A DNA stretch of 10,452 nt from Polaromonas sp. (GTDB lineage: Bacteria > Pseudomonadota > Gammaproteobacteria > Burkholderiales > Burkholderiaceae_C). The notes under the pieces are model-generated. The model was not told where the DNA came from, made no database searches, and was given only the letters and a program-made list of their open reading frames with translations. Numbering within the stretch: position 1 is the first letter of the stretch; each line of letters begins with the position of its first letter. Of the stretch, positions 1 through 6,771 are shown piece after piece. The stretch is taken from the NCBI GenBank assembly GCA_023259235.1, contig JAHFQQ010000109.1, positions 1 to 10,452 on the forward strand, in the 5' to 3' direction. Both the position numbers and the translations under genes were made by a program.

Positions 1-223
1 CGTCGATGTCTGGTGCATATCGCTCAAAAAGCTGCTTGGCGGTCATCATGACCTGATCAGACGCCTTACGCCCACCGCTTCGGCCACCCATGCCATCGGC
101 CACAATGCCCAGTATGCAGCCGGGAACGCGAAGGTGGGTGAACAGGTTGACCTGGTCCTGCTGGTAGTCCCGATCTCCCTTGTGGATACCAGTGGATGCC
201 GTGATTCGATAACCGTTGGACAT
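1..223 (-). CDS. PP2C-type serine/threonine protein phosphatase, N-terminal part (cut by window edge)
   Basis: Reading the minus strand from the ATG at 223-221 gives 74 codons open to the window edge. The product contains GDRDYQQDQ (about residues 16-24), matching the PP2C 'G-x-R-x-x-N/Q-D' motif, and IVADGMGGRSGG (about 43-54), matching the 'ADGMGG' motif. In this family the aspartates of these motifs coordinate two Mn/Mg ions used to remove phosphate from phospho-Ser/Thr. Such enzymes often oppose a Hanks-type kinase, but no kinase lies in the window. There is no signal peptide, so a cytoplasmic location is inferred. I see no clear ribosome binding site before this ATG. The gene is divergent from the ydcH-like gene across 58 bases. 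The C-terminal two thirds are missing, so substrate and extra domains cannot be judged. Confidence 0.85.
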   Translation of the reverse strand, partial: MSNGYRITASTGIHKGDRDYQQDQVNLFTHLRVPGCILGIVADGMGGRSGGRKASDQVMMTAKQLFERYAPDID

Positions 224-281
224 AGTGTAATAGTTCGAACTGAAAGAACTCGATTTATGGCTGCAATCAACGTATTATGAG
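224..281. promoter_or_regulatory. Divergent intergenic gap with a 10-base perfect palindrome
   Basis: This 58-base gap separates the outward-reading phosphatase and ydcH-like genes, so promoters for both should be in or near it. It contains the perfect palindrome AGTTCGAACT (232-241), and a third half-site copy GAACT at 246-250. A TATTAT at 273-278 differs from the -10 consensus at one position but has no good -35 partner. I cannot assign either promoter with confidence. The palindrome could be an operator or chance. Confidence 0.3.
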
Positions 282-515
282 GTGAAGCAGCTGTCTGAAC
301 AGAATAATATCGTGGACTTGAACTTACATTCCCCCGAACGACATCTGATCGAGCTGAAAATTGAGCATGCGGATCTCAATGCTCTGGTGGATATAACGGT
401 TCGCGCATTGCCGATTGACGAGATTTTGCTCAGACGCCTGAAAAAGCGTCGCCTTCAACTCCGTGACCAGATATCGCAACTCGAATTGTCGCTGGACCGT
501 CCTGAGCCTGCCTGA
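282..515 (+). CDS. YdcH-family (DUF465) small coiled-coil protein
   Basis: This 77-residue product starts with GTG. It has the hallmarks of the YdcH/DUF465 family: an N-terminal helix with 'LKIEHADLNALVD' (about 25-37), then a basic helix with LRRLKKRRLQLRDQISQLE (about 50-68), where the family has 'LKK-K-LKD-I'. The family forms short helical hairpins and has no established biochemical role. It is charged, lacks a signal peptide or membrane segment, and is presumably cytoplasmic. Its TGA (513-515) shares a base with the helicase ATG (515-517), so the two are probably co-transcribed and translationally coupled. The start is uncertain: GAGG lies directly against the GTG instead of 5-9 bases upstream, and a GTG at 312 in the same frame is possible, although it has no better site. 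Confidence 0.8.
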   Translation: MKQLSEQNNIVDLNLHSPERHLIELKIEHADLNALVDITVRALPIDEILLRRLKKRRLQLRDQISQLELSLDRPEPA

Positions 516-2521
516 TGAACCTGTCATTTGAGGTACAAGAGGCGTTTTCGCCAGGCGGAGTATTGTCGCGCGCAGCCGAATACTTTGTTCCGCGTGATGG
601 ACAAACCGAAATGGCGCTGGCTGTGGCCGATGCCATTGAAGGAGCGTACCCGATCGTGGTGGAAGCCAGCACAGGCGTCGGCAAAACATTTTCCTATATG
701 GTCCCGGCGTTACTGAGCGGTGAGCGGGTGTTGCTTTCCACCGCGACCAAAACCTTGCAGGACCAGCTGTTTGGCCGTGATCTACCCCACTTGGTGAAGG
801 CGCTCCGGTTGCCGGTACGCACGGCGCTCCTCAAGGGGCGTGCCAGCTACCTGTGCCTGCACCGCATGGAACTTGCTCGGCAGGAGTCTTCGCAGATCGA
901 TGGCATTTCAGCGCGTGCGCTGGGGAAAATTGAAACGTGGTCCAAGGTGACGCGAACCGGCGATCTGGCGGAGCTTGCAGGGCTGGATGAACGTTCCTCA
1001 TTGATTCCCCTGGTGACATCAACGCGGGAAAATTGTCTGGGTGCTCAATGCCCTCATTTTCGTGCCTGTCATGTGAATCTGGCACGCAGGGAGGCCATGG
1101 CAGCCGATGTGGTGGTTATAAACCATCATCTATTTTTTGCCGACCTGGCTGTTCGCGAGTCTGGCGTGGCCGAGTTGCTCCCCACGGTGCGGATTGCGAT
1201 TTTTGATGAAGCGCATCAGCTGAATGAAATTGGTGTGCAGTTTTTAGGGAGAAACCTGACCACAGGGCAACTGCTGGACTTTTCCCGTGACTTGTTGGCG
1301 GCGGGATTGAAGCTGGCCCGCGGTCTGGTGGATTGGCAGGGCGTTGGGGCAGCAATCGAGCAGTCCGCCCGAGACTTGCGCTTGGCAGTTGGCAGGCAAT
1401 TCCCCGGTAACAAGCTGCGCTGGACGGACCAAACGCCTGAGGGCGTGGACCCCGCCACATGGGTGCGGGCGCTGGAAGCAGTTCAGTCCGCGTGCCAGCA
1501 GGCCTGTTCCGTGCTCGCCAGGGTCGGCGAGATGGCGACCGATTTTGTTCGGCTTCTCGAGCGCGCCACTGAACTTGCAGCGCGGGCTGAATGCTTTCTC
1601 AACACCTGCGAGCCGGATTGTGCGCGCTGGGTCGATGTGGGCGCACAGTTGCGGCTGATTGAATCGCCATTGGATATCTCAAAAGCAGTCAAGGACACTA
1701 TCTTCAATACGGCCGGCGGTTCTGCGAAATCCTGGGTATTTACTTCGGCAACGCTTGGAGATGATGACCGGCTCAGCTGGTTTACCCAGCCTTGCGGTCT
1801 GACCGATGTCAAGGTGCTGCGGATTGGAAGCCCTTTCGACTATGAACGGCAGGCTGCAGTGTATGTTCCACAGAACTTTCCCAAGTCCGCTGATCCGGCT
1901 CATTCGGCAAAGGTTGCAGAGTCCGCGGCAATGTGGTCGCTGCAATTGGGAGGGCGCACCATGGTGCTGACCACCACCTTGCGGGCTTTGCGGTTGATTG
2001 GCAATGCGCTGCGGGTCGCCTTCGGGCACTCGCGCGGCCTGGAAGTACTGGTTCAGGGAGACAGCCCCAAGCGGGTATTGATTGAGCGGTTCCGGGAAGG
2101 CAATGCAGGTGGAGGCAAGGGTTGTGTGCTGGTCGCATCAGCATCCTTCTGGGAAGGCATTGACGTGCCGGGTCACGCGCTTCAACTGGTCATCATTGAC
2201 AAGCTGCCTTTCCCGCCCCCGAACGATCCCTGGGTCGAAGCCCGTTCGAAAATGCTGGAGTCTCGGGGGCTCAGTGCATTTAGCGACTATTTTCTCCCCG
2301 AGGCTGCCGTGGCGCTCAAACAGGGGGCAGGGCGCTTGATACGCCGGGAAACCGATCAAGGTATCCTGGTTGTGTGCGACGGCAGGCTGGCTTCCATGAG
2401 CTACGGAAAGCGACTGATGAAGGCACTGCCACCAATGCGTTGGTTGGCCTCGGAGCAGGAATTGATGGCCCGGCTGGAGCAACTTACCAAAATTGGTACC
2501 ACGGAGTGTCTGCAGATTTAA
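515..2521 (+). CDS. dinG: DinG/YoaA-family iron-sulfur ATP-dependent DNA helicase
   Basis: This is a 668-residue superfamily 2 helicase of the XPD-like group. Visible motifs in order are Walker A ASTGVGKT (51-58), Walker B DEAH (231-234), FTSATL (409-414), FWEGID (545-550) and motif VI QGAGRLIRR (603-611). Four cysteines, C114, C174, C179 and C185, sit between Walker A and DEAH where DinG, YoaA and XPD bind a [4Fe-4S] cluster needed for unwinding. The family translocates 5' to 3' on single-stranded DNA, resolving forked or structured DNA in the cytoplasm. The length falls between E. coli YoaA (about 636) and DinG (about 716), so the choice between the two names is open. YoaA works with the polymerase III chi subunit. 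The gene follows the ydcH-like gene with a one-base stop/start overlap. Its 3' end overlaps bamD on the other strand by 38 bases. Confidence 0.93.
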   Translation: MNLSFEVQEAFSPGGVLSRAAEYFVPRDGQTEMALAVADAIEGAYPIVVEASTGVGKTFSYMVPALLSGERVLLSTATKTLQDQLFGRDLPHLVKALRLPVRTALLKGRASYLCLHRMELARQESSQIDGISARALGKIETWSKVTRTGDLAELAGLDERSSLIPLVTSTRENCLGAQCPHFRACHVNLARREAMAADVVVINHHLFFADLAVRESGVAELLPTVRIAIFDEAHQLNEIGVQFLGRNLTTGQLLDFSRDLLAAGLKLARGLVDWQGVGAAIEQSARDLRLAVGRQFPGNKLRWTDQTPEGVDPATWVRALEAVQSACQQACSVLARVGEMATDFVRLLERATELAARAECFLNTCEPDCARWVDVGAQLRLIESPLDISKAVKDTIFNTAGGSAKSWVFTSATLGDDDRLSWFTQPCGLTDVKVLRIGSPFDYERQAAVYVPQNFPKSADPAHSAKVAESAAMWSLQLGGRTMVLTTTLRALRLIGNALRVAFGHSRGLEVLVQGDSPKRVLIERFREGNAGGGKGCVLVASASFWEGIDVPGHALQLVIIDKLPFPPPNDPWVEARSKMLESRGLSAFSDYFLPEAAVALKQGAGRLIRRETDQGILVVCDGRLASMSYGKRLMKALPPMRWLASEQELMARLEQLTKIGTTECLQI

Positions 2522-3308
2522 AGCCTTTGCTTATGTAGCGACTTTGCGGGAATGTTTTGTCCATGATGCGACGGGCATCATCACGCAGTTCAACCATGCC
2601 CAATGCGTCATAAGACTTGTAGATAATATAAATGGCCTCCTCGAGCGCCGGGACGTCGCGGTAGTCCGAAATTGCACTTTGAGCCCGATTGATGGCCGCA
2701 ATATAGGCGCCTCGAGAATAGTAGTATGTGGCCACGTGAACCTCGGATTGAGCCAGCGAGTTGACGATGTAGTTCATGCGCAAACGGGAGTCTGGCGCAT
2801 AGCGGGAATCCGGGAAGCGGGCCGCCAGTTCCCTGAACGACTCGAACGATTCCTTGGCTGCCTTCTGGTCGCGTTCAGATAAGTCCTGGCCCGAGATGAA
2901 GCCAAAAATGCCAAGGTTGTCGTTAAAGTTCACCAGGCCTTTGAGATACAGTGCGTAATCCATGGCTGGACTGGCCGGATGCAGCTTCATAAACCGGTCA
3001 AGTGTGGCAACGGCTTGCGCAGGTTCGCCGCCTTTGTATTGCGCATAGGCCTTTTCAAGCTGCGCTTGCTGTGCGAGAGGCGTTCCTGCCGCGCGGCCTT
3101 CGAGCTTCTCATAAAGGGGGATAGCCTTTTCGTAGGCACCGGAGTTCGCCTCGTCTTTGGCCTCGGCGTAAATCTTGTTGGGGCTCCAGTTGGCGGTCGT
3201 GTCTGCTGTCGGGGTACTGGAGCATCCGGCGATTGCCAGTGACAATGCGCAAAGGGCGGCAATGAACGGTGATGCACCGGGAGCAGCCGATAATTTGGTG
3301 AAAAACAT
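2484..3308 (-). CDS. bamD: BamD (ComL), outer-membrane assembly lipoprotein
   Basis: The 274-residue product begins with a lipoprotein signal peptide: a hydrophobic stretch from about residue 14 and lipobox IAGC with the lipidated cysteine at C29. The mature part consists of tetratricopeptide-type helical repeats. Recognisable BamD stretches include DYALYLKGL near residue 117, RFPDSRYAPDSRLRM (about 164-178) and YYSRGAYIAAINRA (about 196-209). BamD sits at the periplasmic face of the outer membrane and, with BamA, forms the essential core that inserts beta-barrel proteins. E. coli BamD has 245 residues, so this length is normal. The ATG at 3308-3306 is supported by AGAGGG nine bases upstream. 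It is divergent from rluD, as in E. coli. Its last 38 bases overlap the helicase gene tail to tail, and no hairpin-plus-T terminator is visible at that junction. Confidence 0.95.
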   Translation of the reverse strand: MFFTKLSAAPGASPFIAALCALSLAIAGCSSTPTADTTANWSPNKIYAEAKDEANSGAYEKAIPLYEKLEGRAAGTPLAQQAQLEKAYAQYKGGEPAQAVATLDRFMKLHPASPAMDYALYLKGLVNFNDNLGIFGFISGQDLSERDQKAAKESFESFRELAARFPDSRYAPDSRLRMNYIVNSLAQSEVHVATYYYSRGAYIAAINRAQSAISDYRDVPALEEAIYIIYKSYDALGMVELRDDARRIMDKTFPQSRYISKGFKSADTPWYQFW

Positions 3309-3325
3309 TGCAATCGACCCTCTTG

Positions 3326-4360
3326 ATGACTGACTCTGAACAAATCAAACTCATTATATCGGGCGCGGTTGCTGCCGATGACCTGCTTGAAGATGCTCCG
3401 GAGGAGGGTGACGGCGGCAATGAGAAGGAAGTGCGGCAGGTGACCGTGCCAGCAGAGAACCATGGTGATCGTCTCGACCGGGCTTTGGCCGCCGTTGTGC
3501 CCGAGTTTTCCCGAAGCTACCTCCAGCAATTGATCGAATTGGGGGTCGTGCGCCTGGGTGGCCGGACAGTTGTCAAGACGTCCACCAAGGTCAAGGCGGG
3601 GGATGAACTCACCATCGAATTGCAGCCGACGCCGCAAAGTCAGGCCTTCAAGCCGGAAGCAATGGCGCTGGACATCGTGTTTGAAGACCCTTGTTTGCTG
3701 GTGATCAATAAGCCTGCCGGCTTGGTAGTACATCCTGCGCCCGGCCACTGGGGTGGAACCTTGCTCAACGGGTTGCTGGCATATGACCCGCAGGCGTCCT
3801 GTTTACCGCGTGGCGGCATTGTGCACCGGCTTGACAAGGACACCAGTGGACTGATGGTGGTGGCGCGTCAGCGACAGGTGATGGACAAATTGATCAGGAT
3901 GATCGCGGCGCGCAATGTTATCCGGGAATATATTGCCCTGGCGCATGGCGCGTGGCAGGGCGCGCCAGTCCGTCAGGTGAGCGCGGCGATAGGCCGTGAT
4001 CCGCGCAACCGCCTGCGCATGGCAGTGGTGGATATCGAGAAAAATTCCGGTAAACCCGCTTCCACGGTCATTTCGTTGCTGCAAAGTGCAGAGCGGTATT
4101 GTCTGGTGAAGTGCAGATTGCATACCGGTCGCACGCATCAAATCCGGGTTCACATGGCATTTCTGGGTCATCCGCTGGTCTCTGACGAACTGTATGGTGG
4201 ATCGGCAGCATGCGGTCTGGAGCGGCAGGCGCTGCACGCATGCAGATTGGCGTTTGACCATCCCGTTACAGGTACAAAAATGGAGTTCAAGGTGCCCCCC
4301 CCTGCTGATTTGCGTGCAGCTATCGCGGGCTTGGGCCTGATATACAATCAAAACTCGTAG
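3326..4360 (+). CDS. rluD: RluD, 23S rRNA pseudouridine(1911/1915/1917) synthase
   Basis: With the ATG at 3326 the product has 344 residues. A TTG start at 3308 would add six residues but would overlap the bamD start codon. After an acidic leader of about 40 residues comes an S4 RNA-binding domain (about 48-100, with GDRLDRALA and FSRSYLQQLIELGVV). The RluA-family catalytic domain follows: VINKPAGLVVHPAPG (126-140), the active-site motif HRLDKDTSG (167-175) with catalytic D170, and GRTHQIRVHMAFLGHPLVSD (268-287). RluD converts uridines in helix 69 of 23S rRNA to pseudouridine, a step important for large-subunit assembly. The divergent bamD neighbour matches E. coli, but pgeF/yfiH, which usually follows rluD, is absent. 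No good ribosome binding site precedes the ATG. An 8-base C run lies near the 3' end. Confidence 0.93.
   Translation: MTDSEQIKLIISGAVAADDLLEDAPEEGDGGNEKEVRQVTVPAENHGDRLDRALAAVVPEFSRSYLQQLIELGVVRLGGRTVVKTSTKVKAGDELTIELQPTPQSQAFKPEAMALDIVFEDPCLLVINKPAGLVVHPAPGHWGGTLLNGLLAYDPQASCLPRGGIVHRLDKDTSGLMVVARQRQVMDKLIRMIAARNVIREYIALAHGAWQGAPVRQVSAAIGRDPRNRLRMAVVDIEKNSGKPASTVISLLQSAERYCLVKCRLHTGRTHQIRVHMAFLGHPLVSDELYGGSAACGLERQALHACRLAFDHPVTGTKMEFKVPPPADLRAAIAGLGLIYNQNS
3353..3358 (-). promoter_or_regulatory. Possible bamD -10 element (TATAAT)
   Basis: The minus strand reads a perfect TATAAT here, 45 bases before the bamD ATG and inside the first codons of rluD. A start of transcription about seven bases further would leave a leader of roughly 40 bases. 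No good TTGACA-like -35 is present at 15-18 base spacing, and there is no TGn extension, so this rests on the -10 alone. Confidence 0.35.
4295..4302 (+). repeat. C8 homopolymer inside rluD
   Basis: Eight C residues encode part of KVPPPAD near the RluD C-terminus (about residues 322-328). The frame is intact. A slip here would alter only about the last 20 residues, after the catalytic domain. Confidence 0.9.
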
Positions 4361-4405
4361 TTTTCGGCTACCCGCAACAGCGCGCCCTCATTGAGGAGAT
4401 TGCGC

Positions 4406-4555
4406 GTGACTGCATCGCGCCAACAAGCGCTTTTTTCCGCTTTTTTTCGGAACGACCACAATCATGAATATGATGGATGCGAAGCGCGTCCTCGAAACAG
4501 CACTGATCTGCGCGCAGCAACCGCTGTCATTGCGCGAAATAGGTGTTTTGTTTAA
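4406..4555 (+). other. Possible short leader ORF overlapping the scpB start
   Basis: A GTG at 4406-4408 follows GAGGAG (4394-4399) at a near-ideal distance of six bases. It opens a 49-codon frame ending at TAA 4553-4555, out of frame with scpB and overlapping its first 92 bases. The first codons read VTASRQQALFSAFF. I do not recognise the product. The strong ribosome binding site is striking because scpB itself has only a weak GGAAC. It could be a translational leader, a gene remnant or chance; the part inside scpB is probably just scpB read out of frame. Confidence 0.15.
4425..4447 (+). terminator. Weak candidate intrinsic terminator after rluD
   Basis: AAGCG (4425-4429) can pair with CGCTT (4438-4442) around an 8-base T-rich loop, and seven T residues run from 4441 to 4447. 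A second small stem, GCGCG/CGCGC (4402-4406 with 4416-4420), lies just upstream. The stem is short and partly built from the T tract, so termination would be inefficient at best. No other terminator is visible between rluD and scpB. Confidence 0.3.
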
Positions 4556-5198
4556 CGGGGTCTTGACTGCCGACAGCCTCAAACTGGCGCTTGAAGATCT
4601 TCAAAACGACTGGTCAGGGCGCGGCGTGGAACTCGTTCAGGTGGCTACGGGGTGGCGCTTTCAAAGCCGGCCGGAAATGCGCGAATATCTGGACCTCCTT
4701 CATCCTGAAAAGCCTCCACGCTACAGTCGGGCTACACTTGAAACGCTTGCCATCATTGCCTACCGACAGCCCGTGACCCGTGGCGACATGGAGGACATCC
4801 GCGGTGTGACGATCAACAGCTTGCTCCTCAAACAACTGGAGGATCGTGGTTGGGTCGAGGTAATCGGCCACCGGGAAACGGCGGGTCGCCCAGCGCTTTA
4901 TGCAACGACCCGGCAGTTTCTTGATGATTTGGGCGTTGAGTCGCTGGACCTGCTTCCTGCCGGGGAAGGAGCTATAGATCGCATGGTCATGCCAGAACAA
5001 ATAGACATTGGCCTTGTAGTACCTTCACTGACATTGCCGGAAATACAGGCCGCTTCAATGGATGCAGCCGATAGTGGATCCATCCCCATGGGATCGAGTT
5101 CGCAAACCCCTGTTATCCAGAGAAGGCCAGGGGAAAAGGGCGGCAATACGCTTGAACCCCATCCCGAAAATCAGGATGCCGCGGATTCGCACACATGA
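4464..5198 (+). CDS. scpB: ScpB, segregation and condensation protein B
   Basis: The 244-residue product starts MNMMDAKRVLETAL, typical for ScpB. It consists of two winged-helix domains (about 4-75 and 86-165). The strongest signature is RYSRATLETLAIIAYRQPVT (86-105), followed by IRGVTINSLLLKQLEDRGW (112-130) and a GRPALYATT strand (141-149). ScpB dimers bind the kleisin ScpA and, with SMC, form the condensin that compacts and segregates the nucleoid in the cytoplasm. scpA is not in this window, so the pair is encoded apart here. The last 75 or so residues are polar and low in complexity, a tail beyond the folded domains. The ATG at 4464 has a weak GGAAC site; in-frame ATGs at 4470 and 4473 are alternatives. 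rluB follows 10 bases after the stop, implying co-transcription. Confidence 0.92.
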   Translation: MNMMDAKRVLETALICAQQPLSLREIGVLFNGVLTADSLKLALEDLQNDWSGRGVELVQVATGWRFQSRPEMREYLDLLHPEKPPRYSRATLETLAIIAYRQPVTRGDMEDIRGVTINSLLLKQLEDRGWVEVIGHRETAGRPALYATTRQFLDDLGVESLDLLPAGEGAIDRMVMPEQIDIGLVVPSLTLPEIQAASMDAADSGSIPMGSSSQTPVIQRRPGEKGGNTLEPHPENQDAADSHT

Positions 5199-5208
5199 AT
5201 GTAAAAGA

Positions 5209-6771
5209 ATGAATCAAAACATCCACCCGGTCTCTGAAGATCCGACCGTACCTGACCAGAATCCGGGAAAGGAAAACGCTTCTGCGTCAGAAAGCAAGGC
5301 ATGCAGCGATGCTCCTGGTTTGGCGACTCCTGTCAAACGGCGTGCTCCCGTGCCTCCGCTGAGTCCCATCCGGTTTGAAGACGTGGTGACGGGTCAATTC
5401 GACGCTGACGAAGATGATGTGGCGATCGGGTTGCCAAAGCGGGTGTTGCCGCCTCTGCCTGAAACTCCCAAACTGCACAAGGTACTTGCACAAGCCGGGC
5501 TTGGCTCCCGACTGGAAATGGAGCAACTGATTCTTGAGGGGCGTATTTCGGTCAACGCCGAACCCGCTCATATTGGACAACGCATCCAGTTCGGCGATAC
5601 CGTGAAGGTCAATGGTAAAGCCATTCGGGTGCGCATCGACCCGCCGCCACCACGCGTCATTGCTTACCACAAGCCCGCCGGAGAAGTCGTGACGCACGAC
5701 GATCCGCAAAACCGGCCAACCGTATTCCGGCGGTTGCCAAAACTGTTTCAGGGAAAATGGCAATCCGTCGGGCGACTTGACCTCAATACTGAAGGCCTGC
5801 TTCTCCTGACAAGTTCCGGGGAGTTGGCCAACAAGTTGATGCATCCGCGGTTTGGACTGGAGCGCGAATATGCGGTCCGGGTGCTGGGTGCCCTGACGAA
5901 TGATGAAAAGGAGCGCCTGCTCAAAGGAGTAGCACTCGATGATGGCGTGGCGCAGTTCAGTTCGATTGAGGCGGGCGGCGGCGAGGGAGCCAACTGCTGG
6001 TATAAGGTCACCATTTCCGAGGGAAGGAACCGCGAAGTCCGTCGCATGTTTGAAGCGGTAGGCCATGCCGTGAGTCGTCTCATACGGATTCGCTACGGCG
6101 CCATGCTTTTGCCGCGCGGGCTCAAACGGGGTGCTTTCGTTGAACTGGATGAGCGCGATATCTGGGCACTGACCGGTGCAGTGAGACACTCCGAAGCTGG
6201 TCCTGATCCTCGTGGCGGGCCAAACTATAGCGGACATTCACCGGTTGAGGGTACTGATGAGCGTCGGCGGGGTTCTCGCAGAAATGGACGAAACCGCATT
6301 GCCCCGGATCGATCTGTTGTGGGTGGTGAACAGGCCGATGCTTTGCCGCAAGCAGGTGCCGATGAAGAACCGAATGATCTGCAGCCACCCATCGACCGGA
6401 TTGGTTCGGCCCCCAGGGGCAACCAGCGCCGCAGTGGAAAGGGACGCAATCAGCGCGGCAACGTTGGTACCGGTCATCGGTCCGGCCCGTTATCGGGAAA
6501 TGGTGGCTCACAGGGGCAAAGGCGACGCGATGAGCGTAGCGACCAAGGGAGCAAAAACAATGGCGGAGCGCAACCTGACCCCATGAAAACATCATTTGGC
6601 TATATCGGATCGGATACCTTTACGAGGCAGCGGCAAGACCAAGGACAGCGACGCGGCGCCAGTGGTGGCAATTCGGGTGGAATGGGTGGTCAGCGTCGTG
6701 GTGGAGGTACTGGTGGCGGGAATCGCGGAAGTGGCAATCGGGGCGGTGGAAACCGCGGCGGGAATCGCTGA
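5209..6771 (+). CDS. rluB: RluB, 23S rRNA pseudouridine(2605) synthase with long low-complexity tails
   Basis: From the ATG at 5209, ten bases after the scpB stop, the product has 520 residues, far longer than E. coli RluB (about 291). The frame stays open upstream into scpB, but the compact junction favours 5209; AAAAGA abuts the start. Residues 1-85 are acidic and proline-rich. An S4 domain follows (about 87-143: KLHKVLAQAGLGSR). The RsuA-family catalytic domain covers about 148-320, with YHKPAGEVVTHDD (153-165), GRLDLNTEGLLLLT (188-201, catalytic D191) and EGRNREVRRMFEAVGH (271-286). Residues 322-520 are disordered-looking and rich in G, R, N and Q. Within them lies MKTSFGYIGSDTFTRQRQ (459-476), resembling a segment I associate with betaproteobacterial RluB tails. 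The enzyme makes pseudouridine 2605 near the peptidyl transferase centre. No clear terminator follows. Confidence 0.92.
   Translation: MNQNIHPVSEDPTVPDQNPGKENASASESKACSDAPGLATPVKRRAPVPPLSPIRFEDVVTGQFDADEDDVAIGLPKRVLPPLPETPKLHKVLAQAGLGSRLEMEQLILEGRISVNAEPAHIGQRIQFGDTVKVNGKAIRVRIDPPPPRVIAYHKPAGEVVTHDDPQNRPTVFRRLPKLFQGKWQSVGRLDLNTEGLLLLTSSGELANKLMHPRFGLEREYAVRVLGALTNDEKERLLKGVALDDGVAQFSSIEAGGGEGANCWYKVTISEGRNREVRRMFEAVGHAVSRLIRIRYGAMLLPRGLKRGAFVELDERDIWALTGAVRHSEAGPDPRGGPNYSGHSPVEGTDERRRGSRRNGRNRIAPDRSVVGGEQADALPQAGADEEPNDLQPPIDRIGSAPRGNQRRSGKGRNQRGNVGTGHRSGPLSGNGGSQGQRRRDERSDQGSKNNGGAQPDPMKTSFGYIGSDTFTRQRQDQGQRRGASGGNSGGMGGQRRGGGTGGGNRGSGNRGGGNRGGNR
6718..6768 (+). repeat. Gly-Asn-Arg repeat at the RluB C-terminus
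   Basis: The last 17 codons of rluB encode four GNR units separated by one or two Gly/Ser residues. The RGG-like character begins further upstream, at about 6634. Such Gly/Arg tracts bind RNA weakly in many proteins. The nucleotide copies are not identical (AAT and AAC, CGC and CGG), so this looks like maintained protein composition and not a recent DNA duplication. Confidence 0.75.

Noticed and set aside
2486..2497. ACCAAAATTGGT inverted repeat as a terminator between the helicase and bamD genes
   Set aside because: The five-base arms leave a two-base loop, the stem is AT-rich and no T tract follows on either strand.
3308..3325. TTG start for rluD at 3308
   Set aside because: It overlaps the bamD start codon and adds only six residues; the ATG at 3326 begins with the MTD-type N-terminus I expect. 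It remains possible because neither has a strong ribosome binding site.
2987..3748. 253-codon minus-strand ORF across bamD and rluD
   Set aside because: It crosses two confident genes and is rich in R, P and H, as expected for an off-frame reading; its end reads bamD out of frame.
5062..5208. rluB starting at an ATG inside scpB (5062)
   Set aside because: This would overlap scpB by 137 bases with a basic, unrelated N-terminal segment. The ATG at 5209, ten bases after the scpB stop, is more natural.
6122..6595. Long minus-strand ORFs opposite rluB, such as 6122-6595 and 5287-6237
   Set aside because: They mirror rluB codons, show no recognisable domain and have odd compositions. They are expected shadows of a GC-rich gene.
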